The position numbers and the translations under genes are program-made. Below, piece by piece: positions 16,939 through 25,806 of a DNA stretch of 64,000 nucleotides (position 1 is the first letter of the stretch; every line of letters starts with the position of its first letter). Source of the stretch: Anaerocolumna xylanovorans DSM 12503 (lineage in GTDB: Bacteria; Bacillota; Clostridia; Lachnospirales; Lachnospiraceae); NCBI RefSeq assembly GCF_900143645.1, contig NZ_FRFD01000017.1:1-64000 (forward strand), written 5' to 3'. Under the pieces are notes generated by a model. It had not been told where the DNA came from. It was given only the letters and a program-made list of their open reading frames with translations, and made no database searches.

Positions 16939-18135
16939 ATGAAGATAAACCAGCAGTATATTAAAAATACCAATATGAAACAGCTCTACCAGCTCCTTAA
17001 AGATAATACGGTTGCCTCACGGGCCTACCTTGCAAAGAAAACCGGTTTAAGCAAAACCACCGTATCTTCTCTGATTGACGAGCTGATACAAAGGGGATTC
17101 GTGGCAGATAACGGAGCTGCTCTTAGCACGATGGTCGGAAGAAAACCCAACCACTTAAGCCTGACCGGAGAAAAACATTGTGTGGCAGCCATATACTGGG
17201 AATCCGAGGAAATGACCGGCGCACTTGTCTGTTTAGACGGAGCGGTACTAAATAAGCAAACTCTTGCATTAGGGGGTACTTCACAATACAATAAGTGTCT
17301 GCGCCAATTATTTGAGGCTCTTTTAGAAAAGAGGAATAGCTCCTGTGAAATTATCGGCCTGTGCATTATATTGCCTGCCATGATAGATAAAAAGAACAAA
17401 AAGATTCTCTCCACGATACTTTCCTTAGAAAACGAAACTTCGGTCATAGAGAATATAAGAACGGAATTCGAAGGATTTCCCATTGCCTTCTTTAATGATA
17501 CTGCCTGCATGGCTTATGCAGAAAAACCCCATACAAAACAGGAGGAGAATACCTTTACCTATGTCAACCTGGATCAGGGAATCGGCGCTGCCCTCTTTGT
17601 TGACGGAAAGATATTGGGCGGTGCCAGCGGCACCAAAACACAATTCGGGCATTATTCCGTCGATGCAAACGGGATGCCCTGTTCCTGCGGGAACAGAGGA
17701 TGCCTGGAGGTTACAATTGGAGAGAGAGCCCTGGACAGGCTTGTCAGAGAATACGGAGGCAGCACAGCTTTAAAAGAGCAAAAAACTCTGTCCTATCTTG
17801 ACATCGGAAGTGCTGCCCTTGGCGGAGACTTTGCCGCCCAGCGTGTTATCCGCTATATCGCAGAGAATCTGGCTGTAGGCTTAAGCAACCTTATCAGCCT
17901 CTTCCGCCCGGAAAAGATTATCCTTGGCGGCTCCGGCAAAGGTCTTGGCACACCGTTTCTGGAGGAGCTGACCCATACCATTAAAAGCCACGGCTTTCAA
18001 AAAATGGTGGAAGAGGTTCAGATATCTTATTCCGCTTTGGGAGACGATGCCTGTTTTATCGGGGCAATGGAATATTATTTTGATAATTGCTTCTGTTTTA
18101 CAGCAGATTCCGGGGAGCAGATCTTTCTGGGCTAG
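16939..18135 (+). CDS. ROK family transcriptional repressor (XylR/NagC type)
   Basis: The 398-residue protein has an N-terminal winged helix (~10-65; AKKTGLSKTTVSSLIDELI is the recognition region). A ROK sugar-binding/kinase-like domain follows, with the zinc-binding cluster CSCGNRGCLE (~246-255), a DxGIGA-like phosphate loop (LDQGIGAALF) and GGSGKG near the end. Such proteins repress sugar genes and release DNA when a sugar binds. The start at 16939 follows GGGGAAT; an earlier ATG adds 15 residues unlike the family. It is divergent from the isomerase and convergent with the RpiB operon, so it could control either or both. Confidence 0.85.
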   Translation: MKINQQYIKNTNMKQLYQLLKDNTVASRAYLAKKTGLSKTTVSSLIDELIQRGFVADNGAALSTMVGRKPNHLSLTGEKHCVAAIYWESEEMTGALVCLDGAVLNKQTLALGGTSQYNKCLRQLFEALLEKRNSSCEIIGLCIILPAMIDKKNKKILSTILSLENETSVIENIRTEFEGFPIAFFNDTACMAYAEKPHTKQEENTFTYVNLDQGIGAALFVDGKILGGASGTKTQFGHYSVDANGMPCSCGNRGCLEVTIGERALDRLVREYGGSTALKEQKTLSYLDIGSAALGGDFAAQRVIRYIAENLAVGLSNLISLFRPEKIILGGSGKGLGTPFLEELTHTIKSHGFQKMVEEVQISYSALGDDACFIGAMEYYFDNCFCFTADSGEQIFLG

Positions 18136-18165
18136 ATGATGCAGATAAGTCTGTCCCTTTACACA

Positions 18166-18220
18166 AAAACCATGCATAAAAGGAGTCTGATTTCTCTTCT
18201 ATGCATGGTTCTTATTTATT
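18166..18220. terminator. Bidirectional intrinsic terminator
   Basis: AACCATGCATA (18168-18178) pairs with TATGCATGGTT (18200-18210), with AT-rich flanks. It lies between the convergent ROK gene and the leftward rpiB-type gene. Confidence 0.8.
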
Positions 18221-18238
18221 TTACAGCAGTTTCTTTTC

Positions 18239-18712
18239 TTAGCATTCTGTGTTTTGCATGTTAGTTATATGTTCCAATTCCAGCTGGTTTATCCTGTCGA
18301 CTTTGGGAGCAGAGCTGCCTCCTGTAAAGTCAGATTTTAACCATATGTCCACCAGGTATTTTGCCAGTTCTACGCCAATGACTCTTTCTCCCATGCACAG
18401 AATCTGTGCGTTGTTGCTTTTTCTGGCTCTCTCCGCAGAAAAGGGATCATGGCAGACAGCTGCTCTTATGCCGGGTACCTTGTTGGCACAGATAGCCATT
18501 CCGATTCCCGTACCGCAAAAGAGGATACCCCTGTCATATTCTCCTCTGGCTACCGCATCTGCAACCGTATAGGCAACATCCGGATAAAGCACGATATCCC
18601 CTTCCACAGCCCCAAAGTCAGTGAGTTCCAGATTTTCTTTCGTCTTTAAGTAATTCAATATTTCCACTTTAAGCCTGTATGCGGCTTCATCACATCCAAT
18701 TGCTATTCGCAT
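18239..18712 (-). CDS. RpiB/LacAB family sugar-phosphate isomerase
   Basis: The 157-residue protein is close to full RpiB length. Key features are GCDEAAY near the start (RpiB usually has D.. followed by His), FCGTGIGMAICANK with the active-site Cys (~65-79), and HDPFSAERARKSNNAQILCMG. The family isomerises ribose-5-P, allose-6-P, galactose-6-P or tetrose phosphates. With the kinase and split transketolase upstream in the same operon, a role in a short or branched sugar phosphate step is likely; simple ribose use is also possible. AAAGGAGG precedes the ATG. It is the last gene of the leftward operon; the long spacer upstream is made of repeat elements. Confidence 0.85.
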   Translation of the reverse strand: MRIAIGCDEAAYRLKVEILNYLKTKENLELTDFGAVEGDIVLYPDVAYTVADAVARGEYDRGILFCGTGIGMAICANKVPGIRAAVCHDPFSAERARKSNNAQILCMGERVIGVELAKYLVDIWLKSDFTGGSSAPKVDRINQLELEHITNMQNTEC

Positions 18713-18719
18713 AGTAACC

Positions 18720-18893
18720 TCCTTTCTGCATGCCGCATGTTTACTTGCGGAACTGCCTAAATCAAAAGTGAAAAATGTATTCTATTTTTCACACTAACCG
18801 CCATGTCTTCCTCAGTACACCTCAAGTTTGTGCCGAGGATTTCGCAGGCATTTGTGTGAATTATGCTTTTCAATAATTCACACTAGAGCCTTA
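18720..18893 (-). repeat. Two-hairpin intergenic element, two units
   Basis: Read on the minus strand, the spacer before the RpiB gene contains a GTGTGAATTA hairpin (loop TTGAAAAGCA), a variable stretch ending CATGGCGGTTA, a second hairpin (GTGTGAAAAA ... TTTTTCAC), then ATTTAGGCAGT, a TCCGCA/TGCGG hairpin, and CATGC just before the ribosome binding site. The same parts in the same order recur at 34951, 42440, 46976, 48391 and 49812. Stem sequences differ while pairing is kept. Confidence 0.75.
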
Positions 18894-18897
18894 ATTA

Positions 18898-19584
18898 CTA
18901 CAGTACTCCGCCTTCTTTTACTGCAATAATACGGCAGGGGCAAGCTTCGATTCCCAGAATCTTTAAGGGCAGCATAAATACCAGTGTTCTTTCATCCTTT
19001 ATTTTATCAAGGTTTGTAAGAGATTCTACTATTGCCAGGTTGTTCTGAAAAGCCAGGTTGTGGTTAGGCTGATCGGGTACATGAAAGTTCTCCAAAGAAG
19101 TTGCATCGGTTCCGATAGCAATAATCTTCTTCTCTTTTACCAGCCATTCCATGGCATCACAGGCAACGTAAGGGTAGGGTTCCCATTCTTCTGTCCTCCA
19201 TTTTTTATCAAGTCCCGTATGAAGAAATACGATATCGCCTTCCTGTATCCTATCCTCGTACTGTTTAAATTCCTCCAGCGACATACAGTCTCCGGCTTTT
19301 TTATCCGTAAAATCCAAAACTACCGCTTCACCGATGAGACTGGTTAAGGGAAAGCTCGCTGCATCCATTCCGCCTTCTACATGATGGAGTGGAAATTCCA
19401 CATGGGTGCCGCAGTGGGTTTGGAAGGCTACATCTCCGGCTACATACCAGGTGCCGGGGCTGTGAGGCTCTCCTCTTTCTCCCAGCTCATTTACGTCATA
19501 AATCCTTGCACTTAGGGTAAAGGGCTCCTCGCCCGGAATCATATCGTGGCTTAATTCCACGACCTTAGTAAAATCAATTTTCAT
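18898..19584 (-). CDS. Cyclase family protein (KynB-like metal-dependent hydrolase)
   Basis: The protein (~228 residues) has the cyclase-family metal motif FQTHCGTHVEFPLHH (~66-80), a variant of HxGTHxDxPxH with Glu where Asp is usual, and a later metal residue set around GTDATSLENFHVPDQPNHNLA (~150-170). The family includes kynurenine formamidase and other amidases or lactone hydrolases. In this sugar operon a lactonase- or isomerase-like step is conceivable, but nothing fixes the substrate. Two ATGs are possible. The upstream one at 19596 lies two bases from GGAAAGG; the one at 19584 starts the family-like sequence and is used here. The 5' region is part of a dispersed repeat. Confidence 0.75.
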   Translation of the reverse strand: MKIDFTKVVELSHDMIPGEEPFTLSARIYDVNELGERGEPHSPGTWYVAGDVAFQTHCGTHVEFPLHHVEGGMDAASFPLTSLIGEAVVLDFTDKKAGDCMSLEEFKQYEDRIQEGDIVFLHTGLDKKWRTEEWEPYPYVACDAMEWLVKEKKIIAIGTDATSLENFHVPDQPNHNLAFQNNLAIVESLTNLDKIKDERTLVFMLPLKILGIEACPCRIIAVKEGGVL

Positions 19585-19645
19585 CTTAATAACCATGCCC
19601 TTTCCTGTACCTGCAAACTTTGGGCCGCAGGCACTGATTTGATAT
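19585..19645 (-). repeat. Partial intergenic element before cyclase gene
   Basis: On the minus strand the sequence TGCCTGCGGCCCAAAGTTTG, then CAGGTACAGGAAAGGGCATGG and TATTAA, lies directly before the start codon. Almost the same sequence precedes the unrelated small membrane gene at 46698, where it is the tail of a larger element. Only this tail half is present here. Confidence 0.7.
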
Positions 19646-19682
19646 TCCTTCTGTTATTTTTCATTGCCGGATATATTATTTA

Positions 19683-20651
19683 TTATATTTCATTGTTTCT
19701 TAGTGCTTTAAAACGGTCGATTGCAATTGCTACCAGAATAACAATACCGGTAATAACCTTTTCCCAGTAAGTGGAGACGGCAAGAATGGTAATGGCATTG
19801 GAGATGACTCCCATGAAGATACCACCCACCAGCGCTCCGATTATTTTACCTTTTCCTCCCGCCAGGGAAGTTCCGCCGATACAGGCTGCCGTAACAGAGG
19901 GCATTACCCAGTCAGAACCCACTGAAGGCTGTGCAGTTCCAAGACGGCAGGTTATTAATATTCCTGCAATAGATGCCATAAAGGCGCATATTCCATAGGT
20001 CAGGATTATCACCTTTCCGGACTTAATACCTGCTATTCTGGCAGCCTTAGGATTGCCGCCTACTGCATAGATGTAACGTCCAAAGGGTGTATAGCCGGCT
20101 ATGTAGGCTAATACAATACAGCTTAAAATCATAAACAGGGCAGGATAGGGTATCACATGAAACAGCATTCCCTGTCCTAACTTTACTGCCGATTGCGGTA
20201 TTCCAAGTATGGGCGAGCCTTTTGTTATAACATAGATTACACCTGTAAAAACAGACCCGGTAGCCAGTGTTACAATAAAGGGTACCATATTAAGCTTTGT
20301 AATTAAGATGCCGTTTAGGCAGCCGCAGCCAAGGGCCAGAACTAACACCAGCACGATTGCCACAAATGGGTTCATTCCCGTATTAACCATCAGATATGCA
20401 CTGATTACACCGGACATTCCGGCTACTCCGGCTACGGACAAATCAATTCCGCCGGTTAAGAGTACCAAGGTCTGCCCAAATGCTACTATAGTGGTCCACG
20501 ATATGGTTCTTATCAGTGTTGACAGATTATATTGGCTGATAAATGCCGGTTTTATAAGAGCCAAAACCACACACATTACAATTAGGACTATAAAAATCAT
20601 GCCCTCCGTAGGCATATCCAAGAGGCTCCATTTCTTCCTTACTTTCTCCAT
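19683..20651 (-). CDS. Sugar ABC transporter permease (RbsC/BPD_transp_2 family)
   Basis: The 322-residue permease has about nine or ten membrane spans and the family signature GGIDLSVAGVAGMSGVI (~70-86), together with GTSLAGGKGKIIGALVGG (~270-287). It forms the channel of a ribose-type importer, together with the ATPase directly upstream (14 bases) and the lipoprotein before that. The start at 20651 has AGGAGG eight bases upstream; a GTG two codons earlier is too close to it. Only one permease gene is present, so the channel is presumably a homodimer. Confidence 0.9.
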   Translation of the reverse strand: MEKVRKKWSLLDMPTEGMIFIVLIVMCVVLALIKPAFISQYNLSTLIRTISWTTIVAFGQTLVLLTGGIDLSVAGVAGMSGVISAYLMVNTGMNPFVAIVLVLVLALGCGCLNGILITKLNMVPFIVTLATGSVFTGVIYVITKGSPILGIPQSAVKLGQGMLFHVIPYPALFMILSCIVLAYIAGYTPFGRYIYAVGGNPKAARIAGIKSGKVIILTYGICAFMASIAGILITCRLGTAQPSVGSDWVMPSVTAACIGGTSLAGGKGKIIGALVGGIFMGVISNAITILAVSTYWEKVITGIVILVAIAIDRFKALRNNEI

Positions 20652-20665
20652 TTTCACTTCCTCCT

Positions 20666-22150
20666 CTACTTTAAAGCTATCTCTAAGATATCCTGCTGCT
20701 TCATCTTTGCTGCATCTTCAATTCCTTTTACTCTTCCTTCATGCATAACCATGATTCTGTCTGCCAGGAGTAAAAGCTCTTCGTGCTCGGAGGAAACTAT
20801 TATAACTGTCATGCCTTCTTTGGTTAATTGATGAATCAGACTGTATATTTCACTCTTTGCATTTACATCAATTCCTCTGGTGGGTTCGTCCAGAAAAAGA
20901 ATCTTAGACTCCCTTGCCAGCCACCTTGCAAGAATTACCTTCTGCTGGTTTCCGCCGCTAAGGCTCTTTATCTGCGTTTCGGTAGAGGGTGTTTTTATCC
21001 TGATTTTTTCGATATAGCTGTTAGTAACGCTTCTGGCTTTCTCTTTCTTTAAGAAAAGACCGTTAAAGATTTCATTCAAAGAAGAAATCACCATATTTTC
21101 ACGCACGGACAGCATGGGAAAGATTCCGTGGTTTCTTCTTTCTTCCGGAACAAAACCCATTCCAAGGCTGATGGCCTGTGTGGGATTCTTTATCTCCACT
21201 TCCTTGCCGTCTATATATATCTGCCCCGTACTTTTTTTGGTAATGCCAAAGATCGCACTGATAAGTTCCGTACGCCCGGAACCGACAAGTCCTCCGATAC
21301 CAAAGATTTCTCCTTTTCTTACTTCAAAGGATACCTCGGAAAATTCCTTCTCCCTGCTGAAATTCTCTATCTTTAACAGAATATCCGGCTTCAATTCCCG
21401 TATGGCACGCTCTGTTTTCACAACCTTTTTTCCTGCCATATGCTCAATCAGGAGGGATTCATTCATATTCACCGTATCATCTTCATATACCACCTGCCCG
21501 TCCCTCATAATGGTAATACGGTCTGTTACCGCTAAGAGTTCCTCCAAATGATGGGTTATGAAGACAATCGTCTTACCCTGGACCTGCAGTTTTTTCATCA
21601 GCTTAAGCAGTACCTCTGTCTCCTGGGTGGTAAGAGAAGCCGTAGGCTCATCAAATATCAAAAGCTTTGCACCGGTTGCCAGAACTCTTGAGAGTTGGAT
21701 CAATTGCTGTTGTGCGGTACTTAACCTGTATACTATATCAGACGGATCAATATTTAATCCGATTATATTCATAACCTTAACTGCTTCTTTTTTGGTTTTT
21801 TCCCAGTTTATCATTCCGAACTTGTTCTTTATTTCATTTCCTAAAAATATATTTTCTGCAACGCTGACATATGGATTCAGATTCAATTCCTGGGGAACCA
21901 TTCCGATTCCCTTTGCTATAGCTTCTGCAGGGGAACTTATTTCTATTTTTTCTCCGTCCAAAAACAATTCTCCCTGCTCGGCCTTATAAATCCCCATCAA
22001 TACATTCATTAAGGTACTTTTGCCTGCACCGTTTTCGCCAATTAACCCGCGTATCTCCCCTTGGGGTACAGCAAGGTTTACATCTTTTAAAGCTTTTACA
22101 CCCGGAAATACTTTCGTGATTCCTCTCATTTCCAACAATAACTTTTCCAT
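20666..22150 (-). CDS. Sugar ABC transporter ATP-binding protein (RbsA family, two ATPase domains)
   Basis: The 494-residue protein has two fused ABC domains as in RbsA/MglA. The first has Walker A GLIGENGAGKSTLMN (~37-51) and Walker B LLIFDEPTASL; its signature is degenerate (LSTAQQQLIQ). The second has GLVGSGRTE in place of Walker A, LSGGNQQKV and LFLDEPTRGID. One weakened site is normal in this family. It drives import by the adjacent permease. The start at 22150 follows GGAGGAG by six bases. It lies 69 bases after the lipoprotein gene, in one operon. Confidence 0.92.
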   Translation of the reverse strand: MEKLLLEMRGITKVFPGVKALKDVNLAVPQGEIRGLIGENGAGKSTLMNVLMGIYKAEQGELFLDGEKIEISSPAEAIAKGIGMVPQELNLNPYVSVAENIFLGNEIKNKFGMINWEKTKKEAVKVMNIIGLNIDPSDIVYRLSTAQQQLIQLSRVLATGAKLLIFDEPTASLTTQETEVLLKLMKKLQVQGKTIVFITHHLEELLAVTDRITIMRDGQVVYEDDTVNMNESLLIEHMAGKKVVKTERAIRELKPDILLKIENFSREKEFSEVSFEVRKGEIFGIGGLVGSGRTELISAIFGITKKSTGQIYIDGKEVEIKNPTQAISLGMGFVPEERRNHGIFPMLSVRENMVISSLNEIFNGLFLKKEKARSVTNSYIEKIRIKTPSTETQIKSLSGGNQQKVILARWLARESKILFLDEPTRGIDVNAKSEIYSLIHQLTKEGMTVIIVSSEHEELLLLADRIMVMHEGRVKGIEDAAKMKQQDILEIALK

Positions 22151-22219
22151 CCGGTACTCCTCCAGGGATATCCGAGTATCCCGGAAAAGCCGCAGCCTTT
22201 CCAAGATACTCTATCATTT

Positions 22220-23323
22220 CTATTTTGTTAAAAATTGGTCAACATTATCCTTTGTCACGAAATTTGCAGGTAATTCAAAATTTGATGCGATTGGTTCTTT
22301 TCCGTCGGCAAGCATCATCATATTGTAAACACTGTTATATCCATATGCCGTAACGCTCTGCTTTAAAGTACAAAGGATTGTGCCATCCTTTACATAACCC
22401 ATTGCTTCTTCATCCTCTGCCATTCCTACAATCAGTACCTTTCCGGACTTTCCGGCATCTTTTACCGCTCTGGCTGCACCATCGGGTGCTGCACCGTTAC
22501 AGCCATAAATACCTTTTAAATCAGGGTATGCGGACAGATAGCCCTCGGTAATGGATAATGCCTTTTCTACGGAATCATCGTCCGCCTGAGTATCAACAAT
22601 CTCTATGTCCGGATAGTTCTCTGCAATACTATCTTTAAAGCCTTTTACACGGTCCTGATGATTGGAAGCACTTAAGCTTCCTGCAAGTACTGCCACCTGT
22701 CCTTTTCCGCCGATAGCATCTGCAAGTACCTTTGCAATATCATAGCCATCCTGATAGTTAGTGGAATGTCCGCAGTAGAAAAGCCTGTTGGAATCGGGAG
22801 CATCACAGTCAAAGGTGCTTACCTTGATTCCCGAACCTACCAGCTCATTAATTACAGAAGTGGTTGCAGAAGGATCAATAATAGCTACGGATATACCATC
22901 CGGCTGTGAAGCTGCTGCTGATTCCATCTTAGCAATCTGGTCTGTTACGATTGCTTCTGCGGGAGCATCCCAGGTATACTTAACGGTAACTCCTTTTGCT
23001 GCAAGCTCTGCAACCGCCTGGTCAATACCTACCTTAACGTCCTCATACCATTCATGTACAAGTTTCGGAATAAATACAAAATTATAACTGGTTTTTGCAG
23101 GTGTATAACTGCTGTAATCTACTTTTGTCAAATCAATCGTCTGGTTATCATCTGTTGCTTCCTTTGTGGCCTCAGGTGCTTTTGTTGCATCTGCTGCCTC
23201 CGTAACCTTAGCCGTATCCCCACTGCCCTCGGTTCCCTTGTTGTTTTCTTTTGAATTGCTGCAGCCGCCCATCATAAGGACTATCATTGCCACACATAAG
23301 ATTCCTGTTAATACCTTCTTCAT
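22220..23323 (-). CDS. Sugar-binding lipoprotein of ABC transporter (RbsB-like)
   Basis: The 367-residue protein has a lipoprotein signal with lipobox MMGGC (Cys ~21), a Thr/Ala/Glu-rich linker (~30-65), then a periplasmic-binding-protein type I domain. Motifs include VGIDQAVAELAAKG, ISVAIIDPSATTS, GIKVSTFDCDAPD, and VAVLAGSLSASNHQDRVKGF. The fold binds monosaccharides; the ligand is unknown. It is anchored outside the membrane and delivers sugar to the adjacent permease and ATPase. AAAGGAGG precedes the ATG by ten bases. It is the fourth gene of the operon after both transketolase genes and the kinase. Confidence 0.92.
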   Translation of the reverse strand: MKKVLTGILCVAMIVLMMGGCSNSKENNKGTEGSGDTAKVTEAADATKAPEATKEATDDNQTIDLTKVDYSSYTPAKTSYNFVFIPKLVHEWYEDVKVGIDQAVAELAAKGVTVKYTWDAPAEAIVTDQIAKMESAAASQPDGISVAIIDPSATTSVINELVGSGIKVSTFDCDAPDSNRLFYCGHSTNYQDGYDIAKVLADAIGGKGQVAVLAGSLSASNHQDRVKGFKDSIAENYPDIEIVDTQADDDSVEKALSITEGYLSAYPDLKGIYGCNGAAPDGAARAVKDAGKSGKVLIVGMAEDEEAMGYVKDGTILCTLKQSVTAYGYNSVYNMMMLADGKEPIASNFELPANFVTKDNVDQFLTK

Positions 23324-23387
23324 TTTTTCGAATCCTCCTTTAAATTAATATCTATATTTACCTTATCTCCCAGGTAAACATCTTAAA

Positions 23388-24917
23388 TCAGAAACGGGAA
23401 TGCCTGCCCATCGTATCTTTTAAATCCATATATAACTGCTTGTACATTTCAAAATATTTTTTGTAAACCACATTATTTTCTATCACAGGATTAACGGGAG
23501 GATTCATTTTGACCCACTCCTCAATCACCGAAGTTTCCTTTATATTTTCCGTACCCATAGCTGCCATAAAGGCGTCTCCTAAAGGTGCTTCCACGGGGTT
23601 TACCGGTGTGTATACCGGAAGTCCCGTAACATCCGCAAAAATGGATTTCCATAATTCCGATTTGGAACCGCCGCCTACCAGGATTATCTTGTTGATTTTG
23701 TCTTTTCTTACATCATCTTCGTCTCCGGTCATAGCTTCCATAATGTGCAGCAGTGAGTATGCTACCGATTCCAGGACCGCCCTGTATATATGCGCTCTTG
23801 TGTGGGACAGGGTAAGCCCGAATATCAGTCCGGTTGCATTCTCATCCCAAATTGGAGTCCTCTCCCCCATAAAGTATGGAAGAACAATAATCCCATTGCT
23901 TCCTGCTCCTATCTGGTTTTCTGCAATCTCCTTTTCCAGCAGTTCATAGTTAGATGCATCTTCATTTCCAAAAAAGCTCTTTACAAACCATCTGGGCAGG
24001 GCACCAGCCGTTGAAGCACCGCCATAGGTATAGCTTAGCTTCTTACTGTCAAAGCCATAAGGCATGGATACCAGACTCGGATTGTCCGGCAAACGGTCAT
24101 GAAGAAATCCCCAATTCAATGACGTGCCTAGCACTGCGGCATTATCTCCATTTCTTACGATGGTTGCACTTATCATAGAAGCAATACAATCTACCGTACC
24201 GGCACATATCTTTACTTCATGGTTAAAACCAAGCTTTTCCTGATATTCTGCATTCAGCGTTCCTATGATTTCACCGGGCGCATGAAATTCCTTGGGAAGT
24301 GCTTCATAGGGGATTCCAAGCTCCGTACACATTTCTTCCGACCATTCCCGCAAGCGGTAATCAAAAATTCCGCCTACATTTCCGGCTGAGCAGTAATCAA
24401 CGGTTACCTTACCGGTCAGCTTGTATAAAATGTAACTGTGCACCGGAAGGATAAAGCGTATCTTCTTCCAGTTTTCCGGTTCATGGTTTTTAACCCACAG
24501 GAGCTTTGTAAACCCAAAGTAAGAGTCAATTCCATTTCCGGAGATTTCAAATATCCTGTCTTCACCGACATTCTTTCTTATCCATCTGCTTTCCTCTTCT
24601 GCTCTTCTGTCCATCCAGATAATAGACGGCCTGATAGATTCCATAGAGGCATCACACATAACCCCGGTTCCTCCGTAAAGGGCACTGATGCAAATTGCTT
24701 CCACGGCTTTTTCATCAATCTTTTTCACAACAGCCTGAATGGTTTCTGCCGCTGCCTCAAACCATACTGCCGCATCCTGTTCCGCCCAGTTATGATGCTT
24801 TTGGATGATGCCGTAGCTTTTTACCGCCTGGGCAAGTACTTTACCGTTAATATCCACTGCCACTGTTTTAGTGCTGGAGGTGCCGATATCACAACCGATA
24901 AAAATTTTCTCTTTCAC
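23388..24917 (-). CDS. FGGY family carbohydrate kinase
   Basis: The 509-residue kinase has the N-terminal phosphate motif GCDIGTSSTKTVAVD (~8-22), a central CAGTVDCIASM (catalytic Asp, ~241-251), an ATP-binding GGGSKSELWKSI motif (~412-423) and a C-terminal FGGY helical region. It matches xylulokinase/gluconokinase-type FGGY kinases, with GTSLNWGF where xylulokinases usually have GTSG. Coupled with a split transketolase and isomerases, it probably phosphorylates a ketose (xylulose-, apulose- or erythrulose-like). The start is GTG, supported by GGAGG seven bases upstream; its GTGA overlaps the stop codon of the transketolase N-terminal gene, so the two are translationally coupled. Confidence 0.88.
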   Translation of the reverse strand: MKEKIFIGCDIGTSSTKTVAVDINGKVLAQAVKSYGIIQKHHNWAEQDAAVWFEAAAETIQAVVKKIDEKAVEAICISALYGGTGVMCDASMESIRPSIIWMDRRAEEESRWIRKNVGEDRIFEISGNGIDSYFGFTKLLWVKNHEPENWKKIRFILPVHSYILYKLTGKVTVDYCSAGNVGGIFDYRLREWSEEMCTELGIPYEALPKEFHAPGEIIGTLNAEYQEKLGFNHEVKICAGTVDCIASMISATIVRNGDNAAVLGTSLNWGFLHDRLPDNPSLVSMPYGFDSKKLSYTYGGASTAGALPRWFVKSFFGNEDASNYELLEKEIAENQIGAGSNGIIVLPYFMGERTPIWDENATGLIFGLTLSHTRAHIYRAVLESVAYSLLHIMEAMTGDEDDVRKDKINKIILVGGGSKSELWKSIFADVTGLPVYTPVNPVEAPLGDAFMAAMGTENIKETSVIEEWVKMNPPVNPVIENNVVYKKYFEMYKQLYMDLKDTMGRHSRF

Positions 24918-25732
24918 GAAAGTTCCTCCAATGCCAGAAGGTACTCTTCCTTACTGGGCGTCTTTCCATGGAATTCCACTACATTTTCCATAAAGGAAAC
25001 TCCTTTGCCCTTTACCGTGCGGCACAGTATGGCAGAAGGCTGTCCTTTTGTCTGCTTTGCTTCATCAATTGCCTTAAAAATCTCTGTAAAGTCATGTCCG
25101 TTTATATCAAAGGTCTTCCAGCCAAAGGCTTCCCACTTCGCTCTAACATCCAGCATATCCTTTACCTGCTTGGTGGAGGCATCGTTTTGGAGTCCGTTCA
25201 TGTCAATGAAGGCAGTTACTGTATCAAGCTTATACTGTGCGGCTGTTGCTGCCGCTTCCCATATCTGGCCTTCGTTAATTTCTCCGTCTCCTAACATACA
25301 GTAAATCCTGCTGCCAATATTCTGGTGCCTGTTCCCTAAGGCCATGCCGTTTGCTGCAGACAGCCCGATTCCTAAGGACCCGCTGGTCATTTCCACTCCG
25401 GGAGTTTTATTCATGGCCGGATGCCCCTGAAGCATTCCGCCAATGCAGCGAAAAGAGGTCATCAGCTCTTCTCTCGGAAAATATCCTACATCGGCAAGTA
25501 CTGAATACAACCCCGGTGAAGTATGCCCCTTTGAAAGTACAAATCTGTCCCTGTCACTTCTGTTTGGATTTTGGGAATCATAATCCATCTCTCCGTAGAA
25601 TAATGCAACCAGGACGTCCATCATGGAAAGAGAACCGCCTATATGCCCTGACTGGGCACTGAATACCATTTCAATAACATCCCTTCTTAATTGCTTTGCT
25701 TTCTGTTCCAATTCGACAATATTCCTTGTCAT
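24914..25732 (-). CDS. Transketolase, N-terminal (TPP-binding) subunit
   Basis: The 272-residue protein is the N-terminal half of a split transketolase. It has the thiamine-diphosphate motif LGDGEINEGQIWEA (~142-155, GDG...N type), the substrate-site residues SGHIGGSLSMMDVL (~27-40), and HTSPGLYS and GSLGIGLSAANGMA. With the C-terminal subunit encoded just upstream it forms one enzyme that moves a two-carbon unit between sugar phosphates. In apiose catabolism such split enzymes act on apulose-4-phosphate. GAGGG precedes ATG. Its stop overlaps the kinase start. Confidence 0.92.
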   Translation of the reverse strand: MTRNIVELEQKAKQLRRDVIEMVFSAQSGHIGGSLSMMDVLVALFYGEMDYDSQNPNRSDRDRFVLSKGHTSPGLYSVLADVGYFPREELMTSFRCIGGMLQGHPAMNKTPGVEMTSGSLGIGLSAANGMALGNRHQNIGSRIYCMLGDGEINEGQIWEAAATAAQYKLDTVTAFIDMNGLQNDASTKQVKDMLDVRAKWEAFGWKTFDINGHDFTEIFKAIDEAKQTKGQPSAILCRTVKGKGVSFMENVVEFHGKTPSKEEYLLALEELS

Positions 25733-25746
25733 CTTACCCTCTTTCC

Positions 25747-25806
25747 CGAATATCCAATCTGCAATTGGATATTCGTTAATTCGTAATTGAAAAATTTATT
25801 TTTCAA
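25747..25806 (-). repeat. Two-hairpin spacer before transketolase N-subunit gene
   Basis: There are two consecutive stem-loops. On the minus strand TTGAAAAA/TTTTTCAA (25806-25787) overlaps the stop codon of the upstream gene. It is followed by CGAATATCCAATT/GATTGGATATTCG (25775-25747), directly before the ribosome binding site. The layout resembles the spacer at 26766-26833 but not its sequence. Confidence 0.6.
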
